Part shown: piece after piece, positions 23,864-36,972 of the stretch | How the letters are laid out: the number at the start of each line of letters is the position of its first letter | Position numbering within the stretch: the stretch's first letter is position 1 | Origin: Siphlonurus alternatus | Lineage: Eukaryota; Arthropoda; Insecta; Ephemeroptera; Siphlonuridae | DNA length: 64,000 nt | NCBI GenBank assembly: GCA_949825025.1 | Contig: OX463780.1 | Coordinates: 43,070,979 to 43,134,978, forward strand | Direction of reading: 5' to 3' | Notes under the pieces: model-generated | Told to the model about the DNA's origin: nothing | Seen by the model: the letters and a program-made list of their open reading frames with translations, nothing else | Database searches by the model: none | Position numbers and translations under genes: made by a program

Positions 23864-26698
23864 TCAGGACTGTGATGGGTGGGAGTGTTAGTCTACAGCG
23901 TGTCTAATCACCGTCTCCTTTGCTGTACCATCACCGTCAAATTAATGTGCACCTCAATATCACGTCAAATCCATGAGAAGAAGGGACTATAATTATAACG
24001 TCAATAGTAACTTACTGACGAGAGACTTATAAGAAATTTATAACTGTAAGAGAAACCAGACAGAATATAGTTAAAATATGTGGTTTTAATACAAAATGTA
24101 ACGCTTTGTAGTTACCGATTAATTGTTTCTTTAAATTTTAATTTTTTACAGCTTTTTAATTAAAAATATCTTGATGTAAAATTCCGATACTTTCATTTTC
24201 TCAACCGTATTTATGACATACATGACTAGTAAAATCTTATTATTTGTTATAAATTGTATTCAGTGTACAATTAATTCAAAAAATGCTTTAAATAAATTAG
24301 TTTCGTCTAACAACGTGTTTTAAATTAATTTATTTCAACAGTTTTATAAGCCATCGCAAGAATCATTTAACAAAATGCAGCATACATTATGAACTTGCTG
24401 ATGTAATTGTAGTTAAGGTCCAGGCGGTAAATCGAGTTTGCAAACTTCTTTTACTACACAAGTCGTTATCAGTGAAATAATTAGTCTTTATTTGTAATGG
24501 CTTATCAACCCGTTTGATTGCTGGACTGCTGGGGTAGTGTAATTAATTAATTTACAAAAATATAATTCAAAGATTTTAAAGTTTTGAGCTTTTTGTATGA
24601 TATTTAATTTTTCATTGTCAAAATTATTTCTTTGCCTTTCCTGGCGTTTAGTAAGTTGTCACCTCGTCTATGAGGAAACTTATTAGACTTAATTTGTATG
24701 TTGTACAGTATCATTAGTTGGCTCTGCATGTAGTATACATTTTTGCGAGTGTTGCTTTATAAGTCTTTAAAGTTTAAAATATCATGTGCATATTTCTCTC
24801 TATCTGTAATTTAAAATGAGCCTCGGAGTTACGATGTCTCGAGCTGAATAAAGACTTCTGATTTAAACTTATTTTAGTGTACTTATTATGTACACTTACG
24901 AGCACAAAACTGTTTTTTTTTTATTTTTTTTTATTTTTTTATTACTTTTATAGCATACTGGATGAATGCTTCTTATCAATTCAGATTCAAGTTAGACTAT
25001 TTTGATCACATTATTTTATAAAATTTAAAGCTTATTTTTTTACAATATTATTACTAAAGAAACAAAAATGAATATGCTTATATTATTGCATGGTTAAAAT
25101 CAGGAACAGGAAATTAGTATTTTTCATTAAAAATTTTAAATTTCCTTACACAAATCATTAATACTTGATATTTAAACGAAAAATTTGCAATATAATAGCA
25201 ACAGAAGAAGGTTGCTTTAAATAAAATATAAATTAAAAATGACAAATCAAGATATTTACTGGTATTTGTTTACAACGAAGAAACAAAAACCCTAAACTCC
25301 ACGTCTTTTGTTTTCATTATTATATGTTTTTTAGCACATGCATGCGTGTTGTTTTATATTTGCTTAGATATATAAGAAAGAAAGCCTAATGTAACACTTG
25401 TCCGCAAGCGTCGTTTTTATAGTAACATAATTATATCTACATTATATTATATAATAATTGCTCATGTAAAATATACAACATATAATTTGAAATATATTCT
25501 TTTTTATATTTAATTTTCTTTTTAGAAATGTTTCTTCTAAAAACAAAACTACTCGATGTAAATAGTTACACAGCCCTAATTTTAGTAAAAAAACACTGCA
25601 TGACATTCATATAAAACAATAGAATTTTATTCTGTATATATTTTTTTACCTAATGCATGTCTTTACAATAACTGATAAGTGATAATATTACATTGTAAAA
25701 TATGAAAGTCGTAATATTAGCAAATCTTTTAACAAGAAAATCTATAATTAAACATAAGCAAAACCTGTTTCATGATCGAAATTTATTTGGTCATTAATTA
25801 AATAACCGGAACACAGGTCACAAAGTTGAGCATAAAAAAAAAAAAAAAAAAAATTATCTTGTTGTAAACTCTAGAAAGTAATTAGCATTCACGTAATATT
25901 TCATTCTCTATCATGTTTAAGGTTTAAAGTTGACATTCTAGTATTAATACGTATATACAATGCAATTTTACTCAAAACACATGAGTATGAGCAGATTAAA
26001 AAGAGACCTTTCTCCCAAGGTCCCCGATTATATTTTATTACATTTCCCGCAAAACCAAAGAATATCTTCGAGACAGAATTAGTGCCTGAAGCCGAGGGAT
26101 GGATATACCCCCTTCAGAATTACCCTATACCAATAAAGACTTGCTATACTTTGGATCATGTTCACTGCGCATCGCATTTAATTAGGTTTTTGTCGTATTT
26201 TAAATATATCCACGATCATTGGTTGACTTTTTGCAACAAATAATCTAACTGATGACCCAACACGAGCCGAATATTTCCCAGCATTTCCGAGCATAGCCTA
26301 TATAAATATGACGGCCAGTGTGCATATTAATAATTATATGTGAATAGTTTAAAGGTATAAAAAGTTTAATTTAATTGGTTCTCCATGCAGCGGCGATTTA
26401 AATAATTGGCAAGATTTAGCTGATTTAATTAAGAACATGATACTAGAAAAAATAAACTATATATGTATTGTATATATCACTTGAAAAAAATAATTTAGTT
26501 CCACCTATAGACACATAACACAATAACAATAAAGTGAAGGCACATTTAAATTTTTCAATGCAAGTTTTAATTAAAAAAGTACTAGTCTAGTAACTAATTC
26601 TAGTATATAAGTGTAGTGAGATTAATAATTGATAGCATGCAAATTAGCACATTCAAAATTGAGGTAAAAAGTAAAACAATAAAGTTAAACGTAAACAT
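23864..26698. other. Intergenic between CP4 and CP5
   Basis: AT-rich with homopolymer runs (for example poly-A near 25829-25853). No gene, clear inverted repeat or RNA gene was recognised. Confidence 0.55.
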
Positions 26699-26704
26699 TT
26701 TATT
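26699..26704 (-). terminator. CP5 poly(A) signal
   Basis: Minus-strand AATAAA about 80 bp past the CP5 stop. Confidence 0.65.
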
Positions 26705-26784
26705 GTTGAGAAATAATATACAAAATGAAGATGAAGATGTGATGATAAACAAAGCAGGATGAGATGAGATATTTGGTGTGACGT

Positions 26785-28547
26785 TTAGTAGCTCTGATAG
26801 CCTCCCTCATATCCTCCATGGTGGTACTGCTGCTGAGGCTGGTGATGAACCTGAGGATGCACGGCGTGTCCGGAACGGGTCACGGTGGCCACGAAGCCGC
26901 TCTTGCCATGCACGTGGTACTTAACGGTGCGTGTGGTGCCATCAGCCTCGAGGACGCTGTATTCTCCCTCGGTCTTGTCTCCGTCGCGGTGCTCGCTGTG
27001 CTTCTTCACGTCATGTGTCTTGTCGTCATGGACAGCGTACTCGAAGTGGTACTTGGGGTGCTGTAGAAACAACGATAATTGTAAGAATAAAATCAACCAG
27101 TACTTTTTTTTTTACATATTACTTTCATAATTATACTGTACAATCAGAATACAACAGCCAACACAACTTTACTTCTGTGAATAATCTCGAAGAAGCAATT
27201 AATATAACGAAATTTTTAAGCATATTAAATTATCGGGATGCTGGAAGTTTTTCTTGAATTTTAAACAAAAATGAACAAACTGAGATGGAGAGATTGTCCC
27301 ATCAATAACTGCAAACAATGGACAACATACATGAAAAAATTTTATTGCAGAAATGAATAGATGGTACCAAATTATGATACTCTGAATTTTTTCAGATTTT
27401 TTTGAAACCCGGAACTATTTTTAAATAATTATTGAAAGTCCTGTGATTTCAGTTGGCACCCCTGCAGCCTTAATAAAAAGGATAGAGACTGGACGCCTAT
27501 TGACGCCTCCAGGGGGCGTGGCCGCACTTTCAATAATTATTTAAAAATAGTTCTGGGTCTCAAAAAAATCTGAAAGAATTCAGAGTAGCATAATTTGGTA
27601 CCCTCTATTCATTTCTGCAATAAAAAATTTTCATGTATGTTGTCCATTATACGAATATAATCAACCATTACGATACCAGAGAGCTCTCTGACGAGACCCT
27701 CATTATGAAATTGTATATAAACAAAAAATTACTTCTATGGTGACTGAGAAACTTACGTGGTAATATTGCTCGTGGTGTTCACCATAGCCCTGCTGGGCAG
27801 ACACCGCAGCGACGAGCACGAGGAGGGCTGCGAGAACCTGAGGAGCACACCACCAGGTTAGTTTGCATATTGTGGCGACTAACAACTAACGTGTTAAAGA
27901 CCAAGCATATTATTGTATGAACATAAAGTTATATATACTCGTAGCATTTTAGAATCCTTTACGGTTATCATAAAATTATACTAATAAACTTTTGCAAATG
28001 TTATAACCAACTTTGACTTTTTTACCCATGCATGATTTTTTTAATAATATTTTTGTATACGCCATTTGTATGTATTATATTGGGGGCGATTCATGAAAGA
28101 GTTATCTAGGGTTCTCACAAACCGTGGTTAGCGTCAGCCTAAATCTACGACACTAAACGTGGTTACTTTAATTAAGTTAAATCTAAATATGCAAGTGCTG
28201 TCCATTTTAAATTTTTAATGTTTTCCATGACCGTTATAAAAGTTACAATAGTAGAATGATTAAATTTAATACATACCCCACTCCCCCCAATCATCCCCAA
28301 TGAACATTTTAATTGGTAAGTATTGCTAAAATATATTTAGCACAAATTAGCACTACGGTCTATTAGGAGAGATTATTATAATATACAGCAGCGTGCCTAA
28401 TTTGCATTTTTTTTTCTTTAAAATCATTTTTATTTTCATATAGCTTAATTAATGAATTGCGAATTTTTAATTAATTAAAAATTAGTTACTAAATACATAT
28501 CATTAAATTATGAATGAATAAATAATATGTACCTTGAATGCTGCCAT
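26785..28547 (-). CDS. CP5: short RR-2 cuticle protein
   Basis: Exons are 28547-28533, 27837-27757 and 27060-26785, all phase 0, giving 123 residues. Exon 1 encodes MAAFK and exon 2 encodes VLAALLVLVAAVSAQ plus QGYGEHHEQYYH, nearly the same as CP2. Exon 3 is the RR-2 domain (HPKYHFEYAVHDDKTHDV...) with a short tail ending GGYEGGYQSY. Intron 2 is about 0.7 kb because it holds a foldback element at 27317-27648, whereas the same intron is 60 bp in CP3, CP6 and CP7. It is a secreted chitin-binding cuticle component by family membership. The upstream region has CGGAAAC (28737-28743) but no clear GGGTCA next to it. Confidence 0.92.
27317..27648. mobile_element. MITE with AATGGACAAC ends in CP5 intron 2
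   Basis: The ends AATGGACAACATACATGAAA and TTTCATGTATGTTGTCCATT (bulge aside) are inverted. The next segment (TTTTATTGCAGAAATGAATAG, CTGAATTTTTTCAG, CCCGGAACTATTTTTAA) is shared with the AATGGAGTA family, so it has the same core with different tips. Confidence 0.82.
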
Positions 28548-28610
28548 TGTAGAGATGATGTGAACAACTTTGTGTTGCAGGAGAGAATGAAATAGATCAA
28601 TTCTCGAGTG

Positions 28611-28618
28611 CTTTTATA
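28611..28618 (-). promoter_or_regulatory. CP5 TATA box
   Basis: TATAAAAG on the minus strand, 64 bp upstream of the ATG. Confidence 0.7.
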
Positions 28619-28743
28619 TCAGACCGTGGTGATAGAAGGGAGAGGGTGTCCAGTCTTGGTCTCCGTACATTCGGAAGTCCACGGGGAGGGGGAGGTCTGA
28701 CATTCAAGAGAATGTCACGCAGATAGCGGAAACAAGTCGAGAT

Positions 28744-31353
28744 CACTGGCACCGCGTGAAGGTATCGGACCTAACGATATTTACTTGAACTGGAAGTAAT
28801 AAGAGAAAATTAGTTATTACGAGATCAATAAACTTGTGTAGGCGTCTGGCACGTGTCTGTTAGGGAAATATTTCAGTCACGCTACGTTATTATAAAGGCA
28901 AGTTTAGAAAGAAATTTACCTGTAGAATTAATTTTAATAAAAAAAATACATGTATGACGCAAAAGGTTTAATACTTCCACGTAACATAAATTTATTTATA
29001 GTTTTAATTTTACCATGCTGCGTGCTTTTGTGCGTAGATAAGAATAGTGAATAATTCATGTTTTTTTTTTTTTTTTTTCAATTAGTTATAAATGAAACTA
29101 CAACCACTTAATTTGTGTTGCTTATTATACTTGTTATACTTTTGTTATGACATTTAAACGATATAGATTCTTCTCACTGTGTAAGATGCACTTAAACTTT
29201 AGAAACTGATAAGCATAGTAATTAATAGTTAATTCTTATATCAAAAGTGGATCTAATTCATTCTGGTATAACAAAATTCATACTTATTTGGACTTACTTG
29301 TTGTCTACTGTTTTATTTTATTCGTAAACAATTGAGACATTGGTGCTCAAAATAACTTAAATTTGAATTCGAAAACACTGAAAATTTAAAAATCCAAAAA
29401 AAGTCGTAAATTATTAATATTTTATATCCTTGTTGTATGGCAATCATTCTTTTGATTTTTAACTTGTAGTGATTTTAGTCATACGTTCATAAAACATAAT
29501 TATGTAGATACCTCCATTATAAAAACTTTGTTCCATCAACTAATGTCTTTGTGACTTCTTGTACGCACAAAACTACTTTCAACAAGGACATATCATTTTA
29601 GCATGATAGAGGTTAGAAAAAGTAATAAATAATAACATATATATAGGCCATGCAGTAGAGTTCGAAAGAACTGAAAATTTTAATATCCAACTTGCCGATT
29701 AATTGTTTGAATTGTAAAAAAATTATCATTAATTTCATTCATGAATTCATTACATGTATTAGTTTATGTAAGCCTATACTGTGTGTACTATATACATGCA
29801 TACATCATACGGTACGCATGTGCCATGGCTCCACTTCATTGAGTCATGCATCATTGACGTCATATTATTCGTTTATATCTCCCGTCTATATAGTTAGTAT
29901 ATTATTTTATGCTCTCCATCATTGCATTTGACCCTCTACATAAAATATGTATTGTGTGCATTCTATATACATCATAGACAATTAAATGCTGTGATCTTAT
30001 TTGAGTACTTAAAATTTTGTGTCATGTACCGTAACAATACCTCATCGTGATAACAGCATTATGTTATGGTTAAAAATATATTTGGCCATGCTTACATTGA
30101 GTATTAAGCAATCAAAGGCAACAATTAAATATGAAATTACCAGCAATTTTGCACTTATAATTAAAGCACTTACTTCTTTAATTCTATTAATTATCACCGT
30201 GTAAAAGAAAAGAAAAATCTGCATCTTTAACTAAATGTCAGTGTCATGTATTTTTAAACTTATTAAGCTGATAATTAACCTTATTATACATTTATGTTCT
30301 TATTTTTATATTTTATTTTTTTTTCATTATGAAAGCCTAATAAAATTGTATTGGTTAATTGCACACATTCTTGTCAGTTGAGCCAGAACTGAATCTTACA
30401 AACTTATAAATATGTAAAAGTATTATGTGCATGGAGTTGTAGAGTGGTAATGGGGTACTGACCAAAAAGAAAAAGTTTCAAGTTTTTGTCAATATTTCAA
30501 AAGGCACGAGAATTTCATGAAGAACAAGCCCTGTTATAGCATTCTACGACGATTTCCTGATTTTATACGAATTTTTAAAACCTCTCAAAAATGACGTCAT
30601 AGCATTGAATCTTAAATGGGAAAATAGATCAGTTAACATTGCCAAATCCCATACTTAATATTGAAATGTAACCAAAACCTCATTTGCAAGGTTTTTAGGT
30701 GCTAGAATCATGATAATGAAGGTTTCAAATTCCTACCTCAATAAATTTTCATTTTAGCAATGTTAACTGATGCATTTTCCCATTTAAGATTCAATGCTAT
30801 GACGTCATCAAAAAAAGTTTTAAAATTTCATATAAAATCAGCAAATTGTCGTAGAATGCTCTAATAGAGCTCGTTCTTCATAGAATTAACAGTACTTTTT
30901 ATTAATATTGCTAACTCAAATACCGGTCAGTACCCCATTATAAACAATTTAATTTCTATTATAAAAAAAAGTAGAAAATGAAAACAAAATAAATAAATAA
31001 ATAAATAAATAAAAAGATTCAGATGCCTCCCTCACACTTGATGTTTTGAGTTCTATGAAAAAATAATAAATTTACAGCAATGAGCACAGGAGTGCAAAAA
31101 ATAAAAAATCTTTAAATCTAGCTGCCTGCCTCTTATGTAAAATCACTTGATCGAAGTGGTTTTGTCGATTAAATCAATTGAAATACCAATAAAAACTTAT
31201 TTTGAATCAATATACATGTCTAGAAGTATAAGCAAGTTCACCACTCTCTGACACCTTTTCTGATTCAGAATGAATATAGTGCCCGATTGGTGATTTTCTA
31301 TTATTTTTAACCAATTGTGATAAAAACTACAGATGTATAGGAACATAATAAGT
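28744..31353. other. Intergenic between CP5 and CP6
   Basis: AT-rich. It contains the intact foldback element at 30448-30940 and an (AAAT)n microsatellite at about 30985-31013. No gene was recognised; the short frames at 29692-30204 lack splice context or family similarity. Confidence 0.55.
30448..30940. mobile_element. Foldback element, TAATGGGGTACTGACC ends
   Basis: The ends TAATGGGGTACTGACC and GGTCAGTACCCCATTA are perfect inverted repeats. The internal arms (CGTAGAATGCT, GATTCAATGCTATGACGTCAT, GGGAAAATAGATCAGTTAAC) also pair. A partial second copy is at 1-192. The outermost TA pairs could be a TA target duplication. Confidence 0.83.
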
Positions 31354-31359
31354 TTTATT
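31354..31359 (-). terminator. CP6 poly(A) signal
   Basis: Minus-strand AATAAA 55 bp past the CP6 stop, with CATCATC just upstream on the gene strand. Confidence 0.7.
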
Positions 31360-31413
31360 GATGATGATTTATATACATAATGACGAGTTTATGACGAGGA
31401 ATGATGATGGTGA

Positions 31414-32218
31414 TCAGCCGCTGAAGCCAGCTCCAAAACCTCCCTGGTATTCTCCATGGTGGTACTGCTGCTGAGGCTGGTGGTGAACCTGAGGGTGTAC
31501 GGCGTGTCCGGAACGGGTCACGGTGGCCACGAAGCCGCTCTTGCCATCCACGTGGTACTTGACGGTGCGTGTGGTGCCATCAGCCTCGAGAACGCTGTAC
31601 TCTCCCTCGGTCTTGTCTCCGTCGCGCTGCTCGCTGTGCTTCTTCACGTCGTGTGTCTTGTCGTCGTGGACAGCGTACTCGAAGTGGTACTTGGGGTGCT
31701 GCAAGGAGAGCTCAGGTTAGACAAAGTTCGTCATCAGAAAATGTTGAGGTGGACTTACGTGGTAATATTCCTCGTGATGACCTGCGTAACCGCCCTGCTG
31801 TGCCGACACCGCGGCGACCGCAACCACGAGGAGCGCGAAGACCTGATATGAGGGAAAATTATAATTGTTGTATTGTCAGAAATAAATATTTCTCTATTAT
31901 TTTTATACCTCTGTAATTTCTAGTAATAAAGCAGTCTGTGATTGAGAAAGTGCGATTGAAAGTCAGAGCTAAACGTTTAGCTGAAGGATAGGAAAAAATC
32001 TTAACTTTTATAACAGTGATATTATCGGTTGACATGATGGCATATTTGATTGACAATTAATTGATTCTATGATTTTAAATTTGTTTCTGAAATTTCGAAT
32101 TAAAAACTGTTTTCAATCACAAGCATGGATCATGTTACTTTTACTGCAATTATTTTTTTTATTACATTTTTACTAAATAAAACATTGATTGGTGGTATAC
32201 CTTGAGAGCTGCTGCCAT
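31414..32218 (-). CDS. CP6: short RR-2 cuticle protein
   Basis: Exons are 32218-32201, 31842-31759 and 31698-31414, all phase 0, giving 128 residues. Exon 1 encodes MAAALK; exon 2 encodes VFALLVVAVAAVSAQ then QGGYAGHHEEYYH. Exon 3 is the RR-2 domain with SEQRDGD in place of SEHRDGD and KYHVDGKSGF in place of KYHVHGKSGF, a change shared only with CP7. The tail ends GGFGAGFSG. Intron 2 is 60 bp and almost identical to that of CP3 and CP7. It is expected to be a secreted chitin-binding cuticle protein. The compact 0.8 kb gene with no insertion contrasts with CP4 and CP5. Confidence 0.93.
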
Positions 32219-32268
32219 TTCTGTGATTTTAGTACTGTGACTGAGTGACGGTAGTTAGGTGTCTCGGA

Positions 32269-32276
32269 CTTATATA
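32269..32276 (-). promoter_or_regulatory. CP6 TATA box
   Basis: TATATAAG on the minus strand, 51 bp upstream of the ATG. GGGTCA is at 32363-32368, CGGAAAT at 32377-32383 and AATGCGGAATTA at 32444-32455 (plus-strand readings). Confidence 0.72.
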
Positions 32277-32455
32277 CTACGAGAGTCTGCGAACAGAACC
32301 AACACCACGTGGGTACCCTCTCTCCACACGGGGGCGCGTGCCTGCCCGTGCAGCGCGTAATTGGGTCATTATCATACGGAAATAGCCAGTCACTTCCAGG
32401 CAGCACAAGAACTGGTCAACCAAAAGATCAAGTAATATTCAGAAATGCGGAATTA

Positions 32456-32660
32456 ATGGAGAATTTGTTATGAAATAATTTATAATTTTTAACTTTTCTT
32501 TCAGGTAGAGTATTTTTTTTTTATACTTCAAAGCAAATATATTTTTAATTCATAGCGTTGATTCTAAATTACGAAGAGAAAATATCTTGATTAATCTCTC
32601 GGGGATATCGATTGTATAGAAAATGTTTATGTATATAAATATTTAGTTTTGTTTTTGCTA

Positions 32661-32691
<31 letters not shown>

Positions 32692-34224
32692 TAAAATAAA
32701 AGCTTATACACATAACATGCATTATATATTGTACTCATGGCATATATTAATTGTATAGTCAGTTAAAATCAACAATACATAGTAGGATTCCCACTATGTA
32801 ATTTTGCTAACAATTTTTTTATATTATGTATAAAAATATCAAGGTTAACAGTGTTTAATATAGTTGCTTTATTATTATTTTAATTAATAGTTCACGCCAC
32901 ACTGGGCAGTTTGCATATCTTGTCTCAATATTATCTCATTCAAAGCTGGTATATAGGCTACAATTGTTCTCATTAATAAAAAAAAAAAAATTATAACAAG
33001 AAAAATTCAACTTCATTTGTCTGTATGGAAATGAGATTTTCTTGTAAGGAAAAATTTTATGGAAAATTTTATCGTGTAATACAAGTTTTATTTAGAATTT
33101 TTTACAGGGTAATTTATACTATGCTAATTTCAGTTTGCCCTCACTGTTAAATAAGATAATCGATAACAACATAATTATAAATTTAAAAATGCTTTGAATT
33201 CTATAAAAAAAATCAATATTACCATATAAGCTATAAATTTTATGTTAATTATAGAACGGATGTTATTTATTTTCAATTATTTTTGTGTTTAATAAACAAT
33301 TGGTACAATATAGTTATATAAACAAATCAGTCTCATATATACGAAGAAAGATTGAAGAATATTCAATGAAACAAAATTTTTGTATTATAATAGCATTATT
33401 AGGACTTTAATTTTTTATAACCCTTTCAAAAAAGTTATATAATAAAATATAATTAATCACAAGTTAATTTGTATTAATTTAATTATGATTTGTTATATGT
33501 TCTTTATTATAGGTCTTTATTACAAGGGCAGGTATTAATTGACAAGATTAACTATATGAAAATTGATATCCTTAGAGATAATCACAATTAATTGATTAAT
33601 TGTGCTGTGTATTAATTAATTTTTTTCATGCATGTCTCACATCCTCGCATCATACTCTATAACTCATGCCCGCCACTATTTACTGTATTTGAATTTTGAA
33701 TCATAAATGAAAATATAATACATTGTTTTAATGAAACAAATGTATACTTGTACCGGTATGTATATATAATTATACTATCGAACTACAGAGCAAAAATTAA
33801 TTATATTATATTATGAGAGTTACAAGAGCTCTTAAGTTATTTATTTTCTAATTTCTAGATTTTCTAGTCTCATATAAGTATATATATATTTCTATTTTCA
33901 CGACCTGATTTTTCGCAAATGTCACATACACATTTGGAGTATTCACAACTTGTATAAATTATATACGGTACAGTTATTGCTGCAGTTCATAACAAAAAAT
34001 AGTATAATAAATTTTATACCAATTATATTTCCAATACAATATATTTAATACAAAATAATGTACTATATATATACAGTATAACTACAGATTTGTTTGGAGT
34101 ATAATGTTTTTAATTTCATGACTTTAATAAATTCTCTAAATTTATTGATAACTCTATACTAGTTTTCCTTTAAACTATAATTAGGTAAAGTATAATAGAT
34201 AACATATATTTTGTTATATTAATA
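32456..34224. other. Intergenic between CP6 and CP7
   Basis: AT-rich with a long poly-T run near 32660-32688. No gene or clear mobile element was recognised. Confidence 0.55.
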
Positions 34225-34230
34225 TTTATT
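34225..34230 (-). terminator. CP7 poly(A) signal
   Basis: Minus-strand AATAAA about 86 bp past the CP7 stop. Confidence 0.6.
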
Positions 34231-34315
34231 TTTGATGAAACAATATGTACAACTTGATGATGAGATGCGAAGAAAACAAAGCAATGAGATGAGATTTATA
34301 GGTACAAAGAAAAGG

Positions 34316-35059
34316 TCAGCCGCTGAAGCCAGCTCCAAAGCCTCCCTCATATCCTCCATGGTGGTACTGCTGCTGAGGCTGGTGGTGAACCTGCGGATGT
34401 ACGGCGTGTCCGGAGCGGATCACGGTGGCCACGAAGCCGCTCTTGCCATCCACGTGGTACTTGACGGTGCGTGTGGTACCATCAGCCTCGAGGACGCTGT
34501 ACTCTCCCTCGGTCTTGTCTCCGTCGCGGTGCTCGCTGTGCTTCTTCACGTCATGTGTCTTGTCGTCGTGGACAGCGTACTCGAAGTGGTACTTGGGGTG
34601 CTGCAAGGAAAGCTCAGGTTAGACAAAGTTTGTCATCAGAAAATGTTGAGGTGGACTTACGTGGTAATATTCCTCGTGGTGACCTCCGTAGCCGCCCTGC
34701 TGTGCCGACACCGCGGCGACCGCAACCACGAGGAGCGCGAAGACCTGAAGAGTAATCAATTTTGGTTATAAAAAAATTGCTAATAGCTGAAAAACCATGC
34801 ATGAAAATTTTTGAAAATAGGTTTTGCTTAAAATTAAAACCCTAATTCATGTTTTCTAGTTTGGACAAAAACAATTCTTTGTGGGATGGGTTTTTAATTA
34901 CTATATATTTCAATACGAAAAAATTATTGCAAAATCATATATTCTAGCAATTGTTTTAACTTTCGGACTACATAGTTTAATTAATTCACACTTACAAAAT
35001 TAGTTGATTTTGCAATTTTAGTAATACAAATATTTTTATACCTTGAGAGTGGCTGCCAT
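34316..35059 (-). CDS. CP7: short RR-2 cuticle protein
   Basis: Exons are 35059-35042, 34744-34661 and 34600-34316, all phase 0, giving 128 residues. Exon 1 encodes MAATLK; exon 2 encodes VFALLVVAVAAVSAQ then QGGYGGHHEEYYH, identical in protein to CP3. Exon 3 is RR-2 with KYHVDGKSGF (as CP6) and a private ATVIRSGH where the others have ATVTRSGH. The tail ends GGFGAGFSG. Intron 2 is 60 bp. CP7 thus mixes a CP3-type exon 2 with a CP6-type exon 3, as expected from duplication plus gene conversion. It is predicted to be secreted and to bind chitin in the cuticle. Confidence 0.93.
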
Positions 35060-35110
35060 TGCTTGTTGATGAAGTGTGGCGATTTAGTGACTCTGACTCG
35101 GTAGATAGGT

Positions 35111-35118
35111 CTTATATA
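35111..35118 (-). promoter_or_regulatory. CP7 TATA box
   Basis: TATATAAG on the minus strand, 52 bp upstream of the ATG. GGGTCA is at 35196-35201, CGGAA from 35208 and AATGCGGAATTA at 35246-35257 (plus-strand readings). Confidence 0.72.
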
Positions 35119-35713
35119 CCTCATGGGAGACACTCGTCCCCCAGCAAAGCAGTAAGCGAGCCCCACCCCTCATGGCAGGTAAACACCGCGACTTGGGGTC
35201 ACTGCCACGGAACCGGCCCTCAACTTCCCGCTGTGCATTCTTAATAATGCGGAATTAAAAAGGTGAAAGGAAGTAAAATATATGTGGTTTGTAATAGTTA
35301 ATATTTATTTCCCAATATTGTTTTATTTTTAGACCAGTCATTAAATTCACGAAACATGAATATCAAAATGTATTAGAATTATTTTTTTCTTTTGTTAAAC
35401 CATGTGTGTTAATAATGTACTTTCACGCATGTTTCTTTCTATTTTTTTTTTTATCTATATACATTAAAATTCATATTGAAATCAATGAATTTTATTTTAT
35501 ATATATAATATATAAGATATAGGGACAGATGTAGAAAATCTGCGTGAAACATCATGCAGCTTATAACATAATTATAATATTTAATAATTATTTATGCTTC
35601 ATTAAATTCCTATACTTAGTTCTTGAATATATTTTCCATTTACGCCTGGTACGGTCGTCATATATATAAATTATATTATATTCACATTCTTTAGAGGATC
35701 AATATATTATATA

Positions 35714-36131
35714 TTAAGGGCATTGGGTGTAGCACCGGTAGTTGGCAACACTGACGTATCTTCACCATGTTAATTTTTGATCATTGCTCCTCGGAGTAAT
35801 TTTTATGCTAGAGCCAAGCTGATTGCTGTAGTATCAAGATAATTAGTAGCCCAAGTGCACAATTTGGCTAAATAAAGCCTGATTTAAAGAAAAGTATTTT
35901 TTAGTAATTTTTTAAATTTACATGCATTTTTCTAAAATATAAAAAAAATACTTTTCTTTAAATCAGGCTTTATTTAGCCAAATTGTGCACTTGGGCTACT
36001 AATTATCTTAATACTACAGCAATCAGCTTAGCTCTAGCATAAAAATTACTCCGAGGAGCAATGATAAAAAATTAGCATGGTGAAGATACGTCAGTGTTGC
36101 CAACTACCGGTGCTACACCCAATGCCCTTAA
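35714..36131. mobile_element. TTAA-flanked foldback element, GGGCATTGGG ends
   Basis: Arms of about 190 bp start TTAAGGGCATTGGGTGTAGC and end with its inverse (GCTACACCCAATGCCCTTAA), around a short AT-rich loop. The terminal TTAA fits a TTAA target-site duplication as made by piggyBac-type transposases, though it could also belong to the repeat itself. Confidence 0.82.
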
Positions 36132-36334
36132 GTTAAAAATATTGTTTTAGAAAATTGCCACATAATATTTTTTTTAACTGTTGAATAAAAGGTTAAACAC
36201 CATTATAGTGTAAAAGATAAAAAGCTCTACACTTATGATTATTAACATAATTATAATTATATACCTAACTAACACAGTGCTTGGCATGCTTTTAAATTGG
36301 ATCATAAATATAAAAAAAAATAAACGTTGTTTAA

Positions 36335-36972
36335 AGTAGAGTGAGCGAGTTCATTTTTTTTTTAATATTTTATTTGTTAAAAATAGTTTAAGCTGCCTTC
36401 TATTGAGAAATGAAAACCAAAAAATTCCATCTCAAATAGTTTCACCACAAAAAATTCCCAAAGTTGGTGTTTCGGAGGCCTGTAACGTGCAGCCTTATGG
36501 AACATAAAACCGCGTTTTACTCTAACTTTTTCTGAACTATGGTACCATTTAAAAAATACTTACGTAATCTATGATGAATTCTTTAATGAATTTTCAAATA
36601 ATTTTTTTTACGTGGTCGTTTTGGAAAAAATCATAAAAATCCTTATGGGAATTAATCCGCAAAAACTTAAAGATTTTTTTCCGAAAAAACGGCTCCGTAA
36701 TTTTTTTTGATTTAAAAATCCATTAAAGAATTCATCATAGATTACGTAGGTATTTTTTAAATGGTAGCATAGTTCAGAAAATGTTGGAGTAAAACGCGGT
36801 TTTATGTTCCATAAGGCTGCACGTCAAAGGCCTCCGAAACACTAACTTTGGGAATTTTTTGTGGTGAAACTATTTGAGATGGAATTTTTCGGTTTTCATT
36901 TCTCAATAGAGAGCAGCTTAAACTATTTTTAGAAAATAAAATATTAAAAAAAATGCAATCGCTCACTCTACT
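36335..36972. mobile_element. Foldback element, AGTAGAGTGAGCGA ends
   Basis: Long imperfect inverted arms run from AGTAGAGTGAGCGA to TCGCTCACTCTACT. They are shown by pairs such as GAATTCTTTAATG with CATTAAAGAATTC and AAAACCGCGTTTTACTC with GAGTAAAACGCGGTTTT. No second copy was seen in the window. The 66-codon minus-strand frame across it is an artefact. Confidence 0.8.
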
